Source of the DNA: Sulfitobacter mediterraneus
Lineage (GTDB): Bacteria; Pseudomonadota; Alphaproteobacteria; Rhodobacterales; Rhodobacteraceae
Length of the DNA: 64,000 nt
NCBI RefSeq assembly: GCF_016801775.1
Contig: NZ_CP069006.1
Span: 1-64,000 of the forward strand
Direction: 5' to 3'
In this document: one piece after another, positions 1 through 8,858 of the stretch
Layout of the letters: every line of letters begins with the position of its first letter
Position numbering within the stretch: the first letter of the stretch is position 1
Notes under the pieces: model-generated
The model's input: the letters and a program-made list of their open reading frames with translations, nothing else
The model's database searches: none
Told to the model about the DNA's origin: nothing
Position numbers and translations under genes: made by a program

Positions 1-240
1 GTCTATTTTAAACGCAACGGAAGAGAGGGGCTGGGGCTAGGCGATGCCAAGCTCTTTGCTGCGGCAGGCACATGGCTGGGGTGGAACGCACTTCCCGCAA
101 CTTTGCTGATCGCGTCGGGCGGCGCATTGGCCTTTGCGCTGATTGCAAGGCGGACAGCCGGCCACATCGCGTTCGGTCCATGGATCGCGCTGGGTTTTTT
201 TGTGCTTTGGCTCACGAGGCACAGCCTGAGCGGAGAGTAA
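1..240 (+). CDS. Prepilin peptidase (A24 family), C-terminal part, cut by window edge
   Basis: The reading frame is open from the first base to the TAA at 238-240 and gives 79 residues with no start inside the window. It contains the GLGLGDAKLF segment, which is the GxGD motif carrying the second catalytic aspartate of type IV prepilin peptidases. Two hydrophobic stretches follow (about residues 30-48 and 58-72), as expected for the last membrane helices of this inner-membrane enzyme. The family removes the leader peptide from type IV or Tad/Flp prepilins and some type II secretion pseudopilins. Only the last quarter or so of a normal protein is present, because the window starts inside the gene. 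Whether it belongs to a pilus or a type II secretion locus cannot be seen. Confidence 0.8.
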   Translation, partial: VYFKRNGREGLGLGDAKLFAAAGTWLGWNALPATLLIASGGALAFALIARRTAGHIAFGPWIALGFFVLWLTRHSLSGE

Positions 241-890
241 GAAATCAGGTTCAAAGGTGGCGGAACACAAAACGAGGTGGGCACGCCGGGGTGCACAGGT
301 TGCGTGCTGCAGATTGAGACGGCAATGCCAGACAAGATGTGGAGACCCGTCTGCTGGAGGCAGCTGGGGTCCGCACGTGGATTAGGTCTTAGTTGTTTCA
401 TAGCACCAGCAAGCTCTGTTCTTCTTAAACACCGCTGGGCGTTTCACGACAACAGCAATACCGCGAAACAGCACAAGCCAGCATGATGACGACCTAGGCA
501 CTCCTCCGCCGACGGCGATAAGTTGGCTGGCATGGGGCCTCCATGATGAAGTGTTGTTCAGGGAAGAACGTTTGACGCTGCATAGTGGACTCTGTCAAAG
601 ATACTTTTTGGCGTCCTATGCAGCATTCATGTTCGAAAGCTGTCCGAAGTGCGAAAATAACATGCACCATCAGTAGCAACTGAGCGAGGCTGTAAAAATA
701 CCGATCTATTGAGGAGGATCTGGACGATCAAGAAGCCAAATCCAGATACCGTCCATTCGGGTTACCGAGACGAAACTGCGGCCAGGTTGATTTCCATGAT
801 CCTCGCTCCACAACCAGCATGGCTTGCCGTTCATGGTTGTGGGCAAACTCATCAGAGGCACCCAATCATCAGAAGTGGGATCCAAAGGGT

Positions 891-956
891 CCGCTCCACG
901 CGCTACGTGCTTTTGAAGCCGCCGCCCGCCATTTGGTGAAACAGAACGCTTTGTAA
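891..956 (+). pseudogene. Possible LysR-type regulator N-terminal remnant
   Basis: The frame at 891-956 reads PLHALRAFEAAARHLV and then runs to a TAA. This resembles the first helix of GcvA-type LysR regulators, which commonly begin with LxALRAFEAAARHLSF. The similarity ends after about 16 residues, and no helix-turn-helix continuation is visible in any frame. It is at most a fossil fragment, and the match is short enough that it could be chance. Confidence 0.25.
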
Positions 957-1263
957 CCCCTCACGCCCACATTCCGATCGCCTTTCACCCAAAGCCTGAT
1001 ACCTGATGCGACCAAACCCCAGACATTCGCTTCATTCCGTTGCTGACACCACTCGATCGGGTCGGCCACATCGATCTTGGAGAGCGGGCAGCGCCGAATG
1101 CCCCCGTGACGAATGAAGAAGGTGCGTCGACTCTGCTGATCCACTGTCCCTTGGAAAACACGGTTCAGAAATGCCTTGGGCGTCAGCCCTGCTGTAGTTT
1201 CAATCGCTTTCCCGTCGGAGTGCATCCGTGGATCGCGCAGCGATCGGAAGCACGGTGAGGGCG

Positions 1264-1341
1264 CTGGCGGCGGTCACCGCCGCCAGTGGCGGCATCCCTG
1301 TCGCAGGGATCAGGCCGCCTCGAGATCATCTCGGGGCGGCC
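1264..1341. repeat. Three consecutive near-perfect hairpins
   Basis: Hairpin 1 has 11-bp arms, CTGGCGGCGGT (1264-1274) and its complement (1276-1286), around a single base. Hairpin 2 has 7-bp arms, ATCCCTG (1294-1300) and CAGGGAT (1304-1310), around TCG. Hairpin 3 spans 1313-1341, with outer arms GGCCGCC/GGCGGCC, one mismatch, then inner arms CGAGAT/ATCTCG around one base. Three such structures within 78 bp are unlikely by chance. They could be a structured RNA, a terminator array, a REP-like element or a recombination site. No gene ends immediately beside them. Confidence 0.6.
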
Positions 1342-1680
1342 CATCCTGGTGAGAGGATTTACGCCGTGGGTTCCTTGGAGCTCGGCGGGAACTTCACCAG
1401 CTCCGAGACTGCGACGGGGAAGTCGAGTTCGCCGAAACGCAGCACTCCGTTCAGGTCATCCCGCAGGGCTACAATCTCTACCTAAGACGCATCAGCGGGA
1501 TCGAAGTGCTCGGCACGATCGACCCCGCGTTACTGGCCATCGCACGCTTCTTTGTAATAGTTTGATGACGTTTAGGGGCGCGTTTAGCCTCTCGCCAGAG
1601 CCCATATGGATTTGCCCCGCGCTTTCGGACCGATAGAAAGAGGTTGACGTTGCCGATCACATGCGACTTCGTTGCCGCAA

Positions 1681-2697
1681 TTACGCGCCCAAGTTCTCAA
1701 GGATTGCCTTGGTGCCCGGCATCCGCTTCAGCGAGCTCCCCATATGCTCCCGCCAACGTGGTCCGACCTCCAGGGCGGTGGCATAGGCGCGGGCCAGGTC
1801 ATCGGGCCGGTCCTCGGCCATCGCCTCAATCAGGAACGCCGCCTGCTCCCGGTCCTTCGCTGATTTGAGGCTCCCTGCTCCGTCCCGCCGCCGATCGGCA
1901 ATGATCAGTTTGTGGATTGCATAACGTTCCGGGCGCGGGACTTGTACGAGAATGCCAGAACGATAGATCGCCGCCGCATGGATCGGCTCGGCGATCAGGA
2001 AGTTGAGATAGTTCAATCCTTGGGCGTTCACGCCCAATGCGGGGAGCTCTCGAATGGTCTCATCTCCGAAGGCCGGTGTGAGGAACTCGACGAGCTGGCC
2101 ACTGCCGCCCTGAGCCCATCGCCAGGTCCGGCCCTGGTCGAGGGCAGGCAGGGGATCAAACTTTAGGGCAGAAAAGGTCTCGGCCAGACCCGGGTCAACC
2201 TGATCCTGCAACGCCACGCTCAGTTTTTCGAACTGGGCGATGTCGATGTCGCCGGTATTGGCCATGCCCCCGAGGGGAAGGCGAACGCCAAGCTCGCCTT
2301 CATAGAGCCGGAACGCGTTCGTCCCAACGATGGTGCCACCCAACCGGAATGTCCCCGCTGCGGCCATGGCTGACAAGATTGAACCGGTCGCCCGGTCGGT
2401 GGGCGTCATGCCTTCGGCCCGCAGAAGTCGAACGAGCCGCGACCGCTCTGCCTGCCGCTCCTTGGCGGTCGCGCGCAGCTCTTCAATCCGGTCGATGCGC
2501 ACGCGCGTCTCGTCGCTGTCCTCGCCGATATAGATGAACTGCATTTCGGTTCCGACGCGTCGCGCGGCGTACCAATAGGCCTTGTCGCCGCGCTCCTTAA
2601 GTGTAGGCTTACCTTCGACACCGGACAATGCGTCGTCCTTCAGGAGACGCACCAGATCGGTATAAGCGCTCATCGCGATGCTGCTGAGTGGTGTCAT
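1681..2697 (-). CDS. Nucleotidyltransferase-fold protein, GSU2403-like family
   Basis: The protein is about 338 residues long. A central segment GGTIVGTNAFRLYEG followed by TGDIDIA matches the GS...DxD layout of the polymerase-beta-type nucleotidyltransferase fold, and overall it resembles the GSU2403-like family of uncharacterised proteins. The N-terminal part is helical and charged. Substrate and role are unknown. Related nucleotidyltransferase folds include AbiEii/MenT-type toxins, but no partner gene is evident here. I chose the ATG at 2697 because GGAA lies at suitable spacing. In-frame ATGs at 2730, 2706 and 2673 are alternatives. The gene stands alone on the minus strand beside decayed DNA. 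Confidence 0.7.
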   Translation of the reverse strand: MTPLSSIAMSAYTDLVRLLKDDALSGVEGKPTLKERGDKAYWYAARRVGTEMQFIYIGEDSDETRVRIDRIEELRATAKERQAERSRLVRLLRAEGMTPTDRATGSILSAMAAAGTFRLGGTIVGTNAFRLYEGELGVRLPLGGMANTGDIDIAQFEKLSVALQDQVDPGLAETFSALKFDPLPALDQGRTWRWAQGGSGQLVEFLTPAFGDETIRELPALGVNAQGLNYLNFLIAEPIHAAAIYRSGILVQVPRPERYAIHKLIIADRRRDGAGSLKSAKDREQAAFLIEAMAEDRPDDLARAYATALEVGPRWREHMGSSLKRMPGTKAILENLGA

Positions 2698-2845
2698 GCC
2701 AATCATTTCCAAGTTTTGCTTGGCACGCATATACCTATCAAAACAAAAAATTGCTAGGCAAAAGGAACTGAGGGTACCTCCACGTCCCTGAAACATGACG
2801 AAAGGGCTGAGTGAAGGCGGCAATCGGCAGATCAAGACAAAGATC

Positions 2846-2920
2846 TCATGAACCCATCTGATGCCACAACGTGCTCAAGGTCTGTTCTGGGCCGCTCTCG
2901 CAAGCGGCGTCGGATGCCAT
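2846..2920 (-). CDS. Possible 24-residue leader or small peptide
   Basis: An ATG at 2920 preceded by AGGAGA at 6 nt spacing opens a 24-codon frame ending in TGA at 2846-2848. It lies upstream of the nucleotidyltransferase gene on the same strand, with roughly 150 bases between. The peptide has no recognisable features. The good ribosome binding site is the only support, and it may be chance. Confidence 0.2.
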   Translation of the reverse strand: MASDAACESGPEQTLSTLWHQMGS

Positions 2921-3132
2921 AATGTCTCTCCTTTGTGGCAAAATACCAAGTCAAAGGAGCGGAACAATGCCGTGACAGATCCACTTCTATTCGAAGATTG
3001 ACATGAAAAGAGGCCTTTGGGGACCCCACCCTGGTTAGATCACTTTTGGCTTTAGCCTGTGCAACCCTAAAGGGACTGGACTACCCAATATACATATTTC
3101 AGGATCAGGGCATTGGTTAAGGGGAGAGAATC

Positions 3133-6100
3133 GTGACGGTAATTTCAGTCGTGGGTGGTGCATCATTTGAAGGTGTCGGATCAAATCGGGGAACGACAGA
3201 GTTTATCGTCTCGCTGGATACGCCTTCAGTACAGAATGTTTCGGTTTCATTTAGAACGGAGAACAGCGGGATTGCCATTTCAGGCGTGGACTATTTCTCC
3301 AACTCAGGGGTTTTGGTATTTGCCCCTGGTGAAACGTCCAAACCTATCACTGTCACCCATGAAGGCGATTCCGAAGACGAGGCGGCCGAAAACTATACGC
3401 TCGAACTCTTCGACCCGATCAATGGTGAGCTGGAGGGCAATGCAATCGTCCTCTCCGCTACGGGTGTGATCCAAGATGATGAGAACATTGCCAACAATCG
3501 GGCCTTGTTCGTATCTGATCCAAAAATTCTTGAAACAGATGCAGGCGGCCAGATTGCGCGGTTCGAACTGCGATTGAGCGAAGCAAGCGGATCTTCAATT
3601 TCTCTGAACTACAGCACGGAGGACGGCACCGCATTGGCTGGGTCGGATTACACCACACAGTCTGGCGTTGTCACCTTTGCTGCCGGACAAACAACACAGT
3701 TCATTGATGTCGCAATCATCGCAGATAGCCAGGCCGAACAAACAGAAGCCTTTTCTCTGGTCGTCACGCCGAATGCTCAGATTTTTGGTGGCACGCAGGA
3801 CACGACTGGCATCGCAACCATTATAGATGATGATGGAGGCGCGTTGCCAATTATCAACATCAGTGGTGGCGCGGCCAGGGAAGGCTTTGGATCATACCGG
3901 GGCACCATTGATTTTATTGTCACGCTGTCGGAAGCATCGATCAATGACGTGACCGTGCTGCTAGAGATCCGAAATGATGGTTCTGCGGAAGAAACGCTGG
4001 ATTATTTTGGCGGAACCGGCAGCCTTACCTTCTCGCCCGGTGAAACGCAAAAAATCATCACGATTACCCATGAGGGGGATTCGCGAACCGAGGGGGATGA
4101 AAACTACACCCTCGTCCTTCACAGCCCGGAAAACGGATTGCTGGCTGGCGGAGGACCGGAACTCACCGTGGCAGGGACTATTCTGGATGATGAACAGGGG
4201 GCAAATGTCGCGTTGTTCGTTTCTGATCCGGTGATTGTGGAAACAGACGGTGACGCCCAGCAAGCCATTTTCACGGTACGGCTTTCCCGTCCGGCTCAAT
4301 CAGATATCACGCTAAATTATGAAACACGCGATGGCACTGCGATTGGCGGCTCAGACTACGTTGCGGCAACAGGTGCGGTCACCTTTCTTGCGGGTCAAAC
4401 ACTGGCCAGTATTTCCATTGATATCATTGGCGATCAAGACGCCGAAAGCACAGAGCAATTTTCCCTGGTTTTTGAACCGACAGGATTGATTTCCAATGGA
4501 GTTCTGGATGCAGCAGGCCGTGCTACGATTTTGGACGATGATACGAGCACGTCCCTACCTATCATCAGCTTGCTGGGAGGAGAAAATCGCGAAGGGTTCG
4601 GATCAAACCGTGGAACAACCGATTTTACCCTCATCCTGTCCGAACCGTCTTTGAATAATGTGACGGTCAACTTTCACACTCTCATGGATGGATCAGCCCG
4701 TGAGGCTTATGATTTTTTTGGCGGAACTGGGACAGTCACATTCGCCCCCGGCGAGACACGCAAAACCATCACGATTACCCATGAAGGCGATTCCGCAGAT
4801 GAATTTGATGAAAACTATACCCTTGCCTTAACTTCACCGACCAATGCTGTTCTGTCAGGCGAAGGTCCGATTTTGACCGCAACCGGCATCGTTTTGGATG
4901 ATGAAGGCGGGAATGATCGTTCGCTATTTGTATCGGATCCCGAAATCTTCGAAACGGACAGCGGCACCCGGCTGGCGGTGTTCAAACTGGAACTATCAGC
5001 CCCTTCAGACACAGACATCTCCCTTCCCTTTACCACGGTGGACGGTACTGCGCTGGCGGGCGAGGATTATCAGGCTGTCGACGGTACAGTTCAGTTTAAG
5101 GCTGGTCACACGCTGGCAAGCATCTCTGTCCCGGTATTTGGTGATATCGATATTGAAGGCACCGAAGTCTTCTCTCTGGTGGTCACACCCAATGGCTACA
5201 TCAACAATGGCACAGAGGATTCCTCAGGGATCGCGACAATCTTTGACAACGATTCAATCTCCTCTTTGCCGATCATTTCTGTCCAGGGCGGGGGCGATAG
5301 AGAAGGCTTTGGGTCCAACAGGGGATCAACCGACTTCTTGGTCACTTTGTCGGAGCCTTCCTTGCAAACAGTTGAGGTCGGCTTTCGGACCCTGACCAAT
5401 GGCATTGCCCAGGAAGGGTTCGACTTTTTTGGTGGAGAGGGCAGTCTCACCTTTGCCCCCGGCGAGACAAAAAAGTTCATCACAATCACCCATGAAGGTG
5501 ACAATGTGGATGATGCTGATGAAAACTACACACTGGAACTCCACAGTCCCACAAATGCTGTGCTGACCGGTGACGTTGATACAATTCGGGCGACAGCTGT
5601 CATTTTTGACGATGAAGGCGGGCAGAATCTGGCATTGTTCGTCTCCGACCCCCAAATCCATGAGACCGATGTAGGCGGTCAACAGGCGGTTTTTGAACTC
5701 ACCCTCTCGCGACCTGCAACCAACGACATAAGTCTGAATTTTCTGACTGCCGATGGCTCTGCGCGTGCGGGTGAGGATTACACTTCAAAGTCCGGTGTCG
5801 TGACCTTCCTTGCTGGTCAGACCTTCGCAAGCATTGCTGTTGATATCCTGGCAGACGACAGCCCCGAACGTCCAGAAAACTTCTCGCTTGTGGTTACGCC
5901 CAACGGCTTCATTCAGAATGGAACAGAGGACTCCACCGGGCTGGCGACAATCCTTGATGATGATTCGTCATCGGTTCTGCCCATCCTTTCCATCTCTGGG
6001 GCTGAAAACCGAGAAGGGTCCGGGTCAAACAGAGGGGTCGCCGATTTTGTCGTATCCCTTTCTCATCCATCAGATCAAACCATCACAGTAGATGTCGGAA

Positions 6101-7629
6101 CGCAGACGGATGGCTCTGCAACGGCGGGAGTTGATTTCTTTTCATCATTACAAACCGTTACATTTGCCCCAGGGGAAACCCAGAAAACAGTATCCATCAC
6201 ACACAATGGAGACAACGGCGATGAATCCGATGAGAACTATTCCGTAATCCTGAGCAACCCGACGGGGGCAGTGCTTTCTGGTGAGGAGCCTGACCTTGCT
6301 GCCACGGGCATCATTCTTGATGATGAAAGCAGCGCGAACGATCTTGCACTGTTTGTCTCGGACCCTCAGATCTTCGAAGGTGACAACGGCCAGAAAAATG
6401 CGGTCTTCGAGGTTCAGCTGTCAACGCCATCCGTTACCGATATCACTCTGAGCTATACAACAGCCGATGGCACTGCCGTTGCGGGCAGTGATTATCAAGC
6501 CACCTCAGGAACAATTACGTTTATGGCCGGTCAGACCGTAACCGCAGTACATGTGCCTGTGTTTGGCGATCTTGATGTAGAAATTGCAGAGACCTTTACC
6601 CTTTCCATAATGCCGAACGGTTTCATCCAAAACGGAACAGAAGATTCAACAGGCACGGCGACCATCAGGAACGATGACGTCGCGCTAGATCCGCCGGTCA
6701 ACGCGACAGGTGACGGTGGAAATAACGAATTGAACGGCCTAGGCAACGACGACATCTTGAATGGATTGGGAGGCGACGACCTGCTACGCGGCAACGGTGG
6801 CGATGACACACTTGACGGTGGAGACGGCTTTGACACCGCGGCGTTTGGTGGAGAGAGAAAAGGTTATTCCATCACAATTGGCGCGGACAATATCACCGTC
6901 ACGGACCGCCGGCCAAATGAAGACGGCACTGATGTTCTAGATGGAATTGAACAAATCGCATTTGGAGATCAGGATTGGAACCTCGCTCAATTTTCCAATG
7001 TGGCCAACCTGAGTGAAGAGGCCTTTCGCAGCTTCGTTGAGGTCTATATCGCCTATTTCAACCGCGCACCTGATGCAGAAGGGTTGTTTTTTTGGGGGAC
7101 GACTTTCAGCAACGGACTTTCGCTGGAACAGATCTCGGAATTTTTCTTTATCCAGCCTGAAACCCAAGCAACCTATCCTGATCCATCTGACACCGCCTTT
7201 TTTGTCAGGAGTGTTTACGGCAACGTGCTTGGCAGAGAGATCGATCAGGCCGGCTTTGACTTTTGGACAGGTGTTTTGAGTTCGGGCGCGGTGTCCGAAG
7301 CTCAGTTCCTGCTTGAGATAATTCGTGGTGCCAAGGCACCTACGGCTCCTGGTTCAGATCCGGCGTTCATCGCACAAAAAGCTGCGGATGTTGCCTATCT
7401 CACCCATAAGACAGATGTTGGGATTTACTTCTCAGCGATACTTGGGATGAGCGATGTCGACAATGCACGGGCAACCTTCGCTGACTTTGATGGATCCGCG
7501 GCAACAACGCTCGCGGCCCGCGACAAAGCCGATCAGTTTTTTGTCGAGGCACTGGACGCCGACACGGGTGAATTCCTGCTGAATCTGGTTGGTGTTGTCG
7601 ACACACCGGATTGGAATGACCTGGCTTAG
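3133..7629 (+). CDS. Giant secreted protein: ten Calx-beta domains, RTX repeats and DUF4214
   Basis: The protein has 1498 residues. Residues 2 to about 1186 are five tandem units, each made of two Calx-beta-like domains. The first domain of each unit begins near an xIIxxxGG...EGxGSNRG segment, the second near LFVSDPxIxETD, and each ends in a DD(D/E) acidic turn. About residues 1194-1240 hold four RTX calcium-binding nonapeptides (for example GLGGDDLLRG, GNGGDDTLDG). About residues 1297-1420 match DUF4214 (YFNRAPDAEG...FVRSVYGNVLGR). There is no N-terminal signal peptide, which together with the RTX repeats suggests type I secretion. The likely role is a calcium-stabilised adhesin or surface protein. 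The GTG start has AAGGGGAG upstream. No ABC exporter genes are adjacent. Base composition is less G/C-rich than the right half of the window. Confidence 0.85.
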   Translation: MTVISVVGGASFEGVGSNRGTTEFIVSLDTPSVQNVSVSFRTENSGIAISGVDYFSNSGVLVFAPGETSKPITVTHEGDSEDEAAENYTLELFDPINGELEGNAIVLSATGVIQDDENIANNRALFVSDPKILETDAGGQIARFELRLSEASGSSISLNYSTEDGTALAGSDYTTQSGVVTFAAGQTTQFIDVAIIADSQAEQTEAFSLVVTPNAQIFGGTQDTTGIATIIDDDGGALPIINISGGAAREGFGSYRGTIDFIVTLSEASINDVTVLLEIRNDGSAEETLDYFGGTGSLTFSPGETQKIITITHEGDSRTEGDENYTLVLHSPENGLLAGGGPELTVAGTILDDEQGANVALFVSDPVIVETDGDAQQAIFTVRLSRPAQSDITLNYETRDGTAIGGSDYVAATGAVTFLAGQTLASISIDIIGDQDAESTEQFSLVFEPTGLISNGVLDAAGRATILDDDTSTSLPIISLLGGENREGFGSNRGTTDFTLILSEPSLNNVTVNFHTLMDGSAREAYDFFGGTGTVTFAPGETRKTITITHEGDSADEFDENYTLALTSPTNAVLSGEGPILTATGIVLDDEGGNDRSLFVSDPEIFETDSGTRLAVFKLELSAPSDTDISLPFTTVDGTALAGEDYQAVDGTVQFKAGHTLASISVPVFGDIDIEGTEVFSLVVTPNGYINNGTEDSSGIATIFDNDSISSLPIISVQGGGDREGFGSNRGSTDFLVTLSEPSLQTVEVGFRTLTNGIAQEGFDFFGGEGSLTFAPGETKKFITITHEGDNVDDADENYTLELHSPTNAVLTGDVDTIRATAVIFDDEGGQNLALFVSDPQIHETDVGGQQAVFELTLSRPATNDISLNFLTADGSARAGEDYTSKSGVVTFLAGQTFASIAVDILADDSPERPENFSLVVTPNGFIQNGTEDSTGLATILDDDSSSVLPILSISGAENREGSGSNRGVADFVVSLSHPSDQTITVDVGTQTDGSATAGVDFFSSLQTVTFAPGETQKTVSITHNGDNGDESDENYSVILSNPTGAVLSGEEPDLAATGIILDDESSANDLALFVSDPQIFEGDNGQKNAVFEVQLSTPSVTDITLSYTTADGTAVAGSDYQATSGTITFMAGQTVTAVHVPVFGDLDVEIAETFTLSIMPNGFIQNGTEDSTGTATIRNDDVALDPPVNATGDGGNNELNGLGNDDILNGLGGDDLLRGNGGDDTLDGGDGFDTAAFGGERKGYSITIGADNITVTDRRPNEDGTDVLDGIEQIAFGDQDWNLAQFSNVANLSEEAFRSFVEVYIAYFNRAPDAEGLFFWGTTFSNGLSLEQISEFFFIQPETQATYPDPSDTAFFVRSVYGNVLGREIDQAGFDFWTGVLSSGAVSEAQFLLEIIRGAKAPTAPGSDPAFIAQKAADVAYLTHKTDVGIYFSAILGMSDVDNARATFADFDGSAATTLAARDKADQFFVEALDADTGEFLLNLVGVVDTPDWNDLA
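3136..6690 (+). repeat. Five tandem 711-nt units encoding Calx-beta pairs
   Basis: Equivalent positions of the units fall at 3136, 3847, 4558, 5269 and 5980, a constant step of 711 nt (237 codons). The units keep the same length but have clearly diverged in nucleotide and protein sequence. The array ends where the RTX region begins. Confidence 0.85.
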
Positions 7630-7782
7630 AAGTGAGTTGCCGAAAACCTCTTTGGGTGGAGGTTTGCATGCGCTGATCCAGCTCCACATCCGCAGGATCA
7701 GCGTCGTTTCCTCAGGGTTGGCTTCTGACGAATCTGCGGTTCTGGTTGCTTCTTTCTCAATCACTGGTCGATAGGGGTTCAT
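7432..7782 (-). CDS. Hypothetical small protein overlapping the adhesin 3' end
   Basis: A 116-codon frame opens with an ATG at 7782, 10 nt after the stop of the M42 peptidase and behind GGAAGCGGG, which could serve as a ribosome binding site. The first 50 residues lie in the intergenic space and include LILRMWSWISACKPPPKEV. The rest is antisense to the end of the adhesin gene. No family was recognised. It may be the remnant of a last operon gene whose natural 3' end was lost, or spurious. Confidence 0.25.
   Translation of the reverse strand: MNPYRPVIEKEATRTADSSEANPEETTLILRMWSWISACKPPPKEVFGNSLLSQVIPIRCVDNTNQIQQEFTRVGVQCLDKKLIGFVAGRERCCRGSIKVSEGCPCIVDIAHPKYR
7644..7703. terminator. Two stem-loops between convergent genes
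   Basis: The first stem has arms AAACCTC (7644-7650) and GAGGTTT (7659-7665). The second has 9-bp arms CGCTGATCC (7671-7679) and GGATCAGCG (7695-7703). They lie just after the adhesin stop and after the last clear gene of the opposing operon. Neither has a clean U-tract, so a bidirectional terminator is only plausible. Confidence 0.4.
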
Positions 7783-7792
7783 ACCCGCTTCC

Positions 7793-8851
7793 TCAAACTG
7801 AGAAGCTTTCCAAATAGGCTACAACAACATCAAGTGCAGCCACCAGATCGATTGTCGCAGCCATTTCTCCAGCAGTGTGAATGTACCGAGTTCCAACCGT
7901 GATCCCAACTGCGCGTGCACCGGCTGCCGCTTGCTGGGCAGCTGAGGCGTCCTGACCTCCGGCCAGCTGCATCGTCCGTTGCATGGCAATCTGATGCGCT
8001 TGGGCCAACGAACCGATATCTGAGACCAACTCCCGATCGGCAATAAAGCTACCGTCCCGCACAAGTAAGCCGAACCCCTGCCCCAGCTTGCAATGAGCCA
8101 TGTGAGGCGGAGTTCCAGGTGTATCGCAGGCTAACGTCACATCGATGCCAAGGCCAATATCTGGACGCACTGCATGTGCCGCGGTCCGCGCACCGCGCAT
8201 CCCCACTTCTTCTTGACAGGTGAAGGCGACATGAATTTCTGCGCCTCGGCCGCCTTCGCCTATACGCCGCATTGCCTCGATCGCCAACCAGCACGCGATC
8301 CGGTTGTCGAGCGCCTTTGACACGATCTTGTCACCCATTTGCACAAAAGGTCCTTCCATGACGACAAAATCACCGATTTGGATGACATCCCGCGCCTTCT
8401 GTCCCAAGCCGGTATCGATATAGAAATCTTCGAGCGGGGGGATATTCTTGCGTTCTTCATCTGTTGAAATGTGAACAGGCTTGACCCCGGCCGTCATTAC
8501 GCCGGGCAGGTCTCCTGCCTCGGTACAAACAATCACCCGACAAGAAAACAAGTGGCGCGGATCAAAGCTACCGACGGGTTGAACATAAACAAATCCGTTC
8601 TCGCAGATGTGGCTGACCAGAAAGCCAATTTCATCCATGTGGCTTAATAGCATAATGCGTGGAGCGTCCGGGGCATCGGCTTGGCGGCAACAAAGAAGTG
8701 AGCCCATAGAATCCGTTTCGACGGTGTCGAACAGGCCTTGGGTTTCCCTTTCAATCAATGCCCTTACACGGTGTTCACGCCCTGGCACGCCGTGAGTCTC
8801 GCAAAGCGATTTGAGTAGGCCGAGGTTCAGTTCAGGGTTATCCGCCATCAT
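7793..8851 (-). CDS. M42 family metallo-aminopeptidase
   Basis: The protein is 352 residues long and matches the M42 glutamyl aminopeptidase/deblocking aminopeptidase family. These are cytoplasmic enzymes, often large oligomers, that trim N-terminal residues from short peptides with two metal ions. The metal and catalytic motifs are all visible: LSHMDEIGF (His, Asp), KALDNRIACW (Asp), CQEEVGMRGA (Glu-Glu), IDVTLACDTPG (Asp) and RYIHTAGEM (His). The ATG at 8851 is 8 nt below the stop of the C45 gene, and ATG 8848 is the alternative. It is the last clear gene of the peptide import operon, where it would finish degradation of imported peptides to amino acids. Confidence 0.85.
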   Translation of the reverse strand: MMADNPELNLGLLKSLCETHGVPGREHRVRALIERETQGLFDTVETDSMGSLLCCRQADAPDAPRIMLLSHMDEIGFLVSHICENGFVYVQPVGSFDPRHLFSCRVIVCTEAGDLPGVMTAGVKPVHISTDEERKNIPPLEDFYIDTGLGQKARDVIQIGDFVVMEGPFVQMGDKIVSKALDNRIACWLAIEAMRRIGEGGRGAEIHVAFTCQEEVGMRGARTAAHAVRPDIGLGIDVTLACDTPGTPPHMAHCKLGQGFGLLVRDGSFIADRELVSDIGSLAQAHQIAMQRTMQLAGGQDASAAQQAAAGARAVGITVGTRYIHTAGEMAATIDLVAALDVVVAYLESFSV

Positions 8852-8858
8852 CGATCTT

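Larger units (their letters stand above)
241..1680. other. Gene-poor stretch, degenerate DNA
   Basis: No open frame in these 1.4 kb looks like an intact gene. The few frames over 60 codons lack a ribosome binding site and recognisable protein features. Two things stand out: a short LysR-like protein fragment near 890-956 and a run of strong hairpins at 1264-1341. The stretch is best read as decayed sequence between the prepilin peptidase end and the nucleotidyltransferase gene. Confidence 0.5.

Noticed and set aside
318..332. Sequence resembling the IS6 terminal repeat (GGCAATGCC core) near the left edge
   Set aside because: Only nine bases match and the rest of the 16-bp end differs, so it does not support a second IS6 copy here.
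869..1225. 118-codon minus-strand frame in the gene-poor stretch
   Set aside because: It has no plausible ribosome binding site and no conserved motif recognised, and it overlaps the opposite-strand LysR-like fragment.
3136..6690. The 711-nt repeats as a CRISPR array or mobile element
   Set aside because: They are in-frame protein domains with no spacers, inverted ends or transposase.
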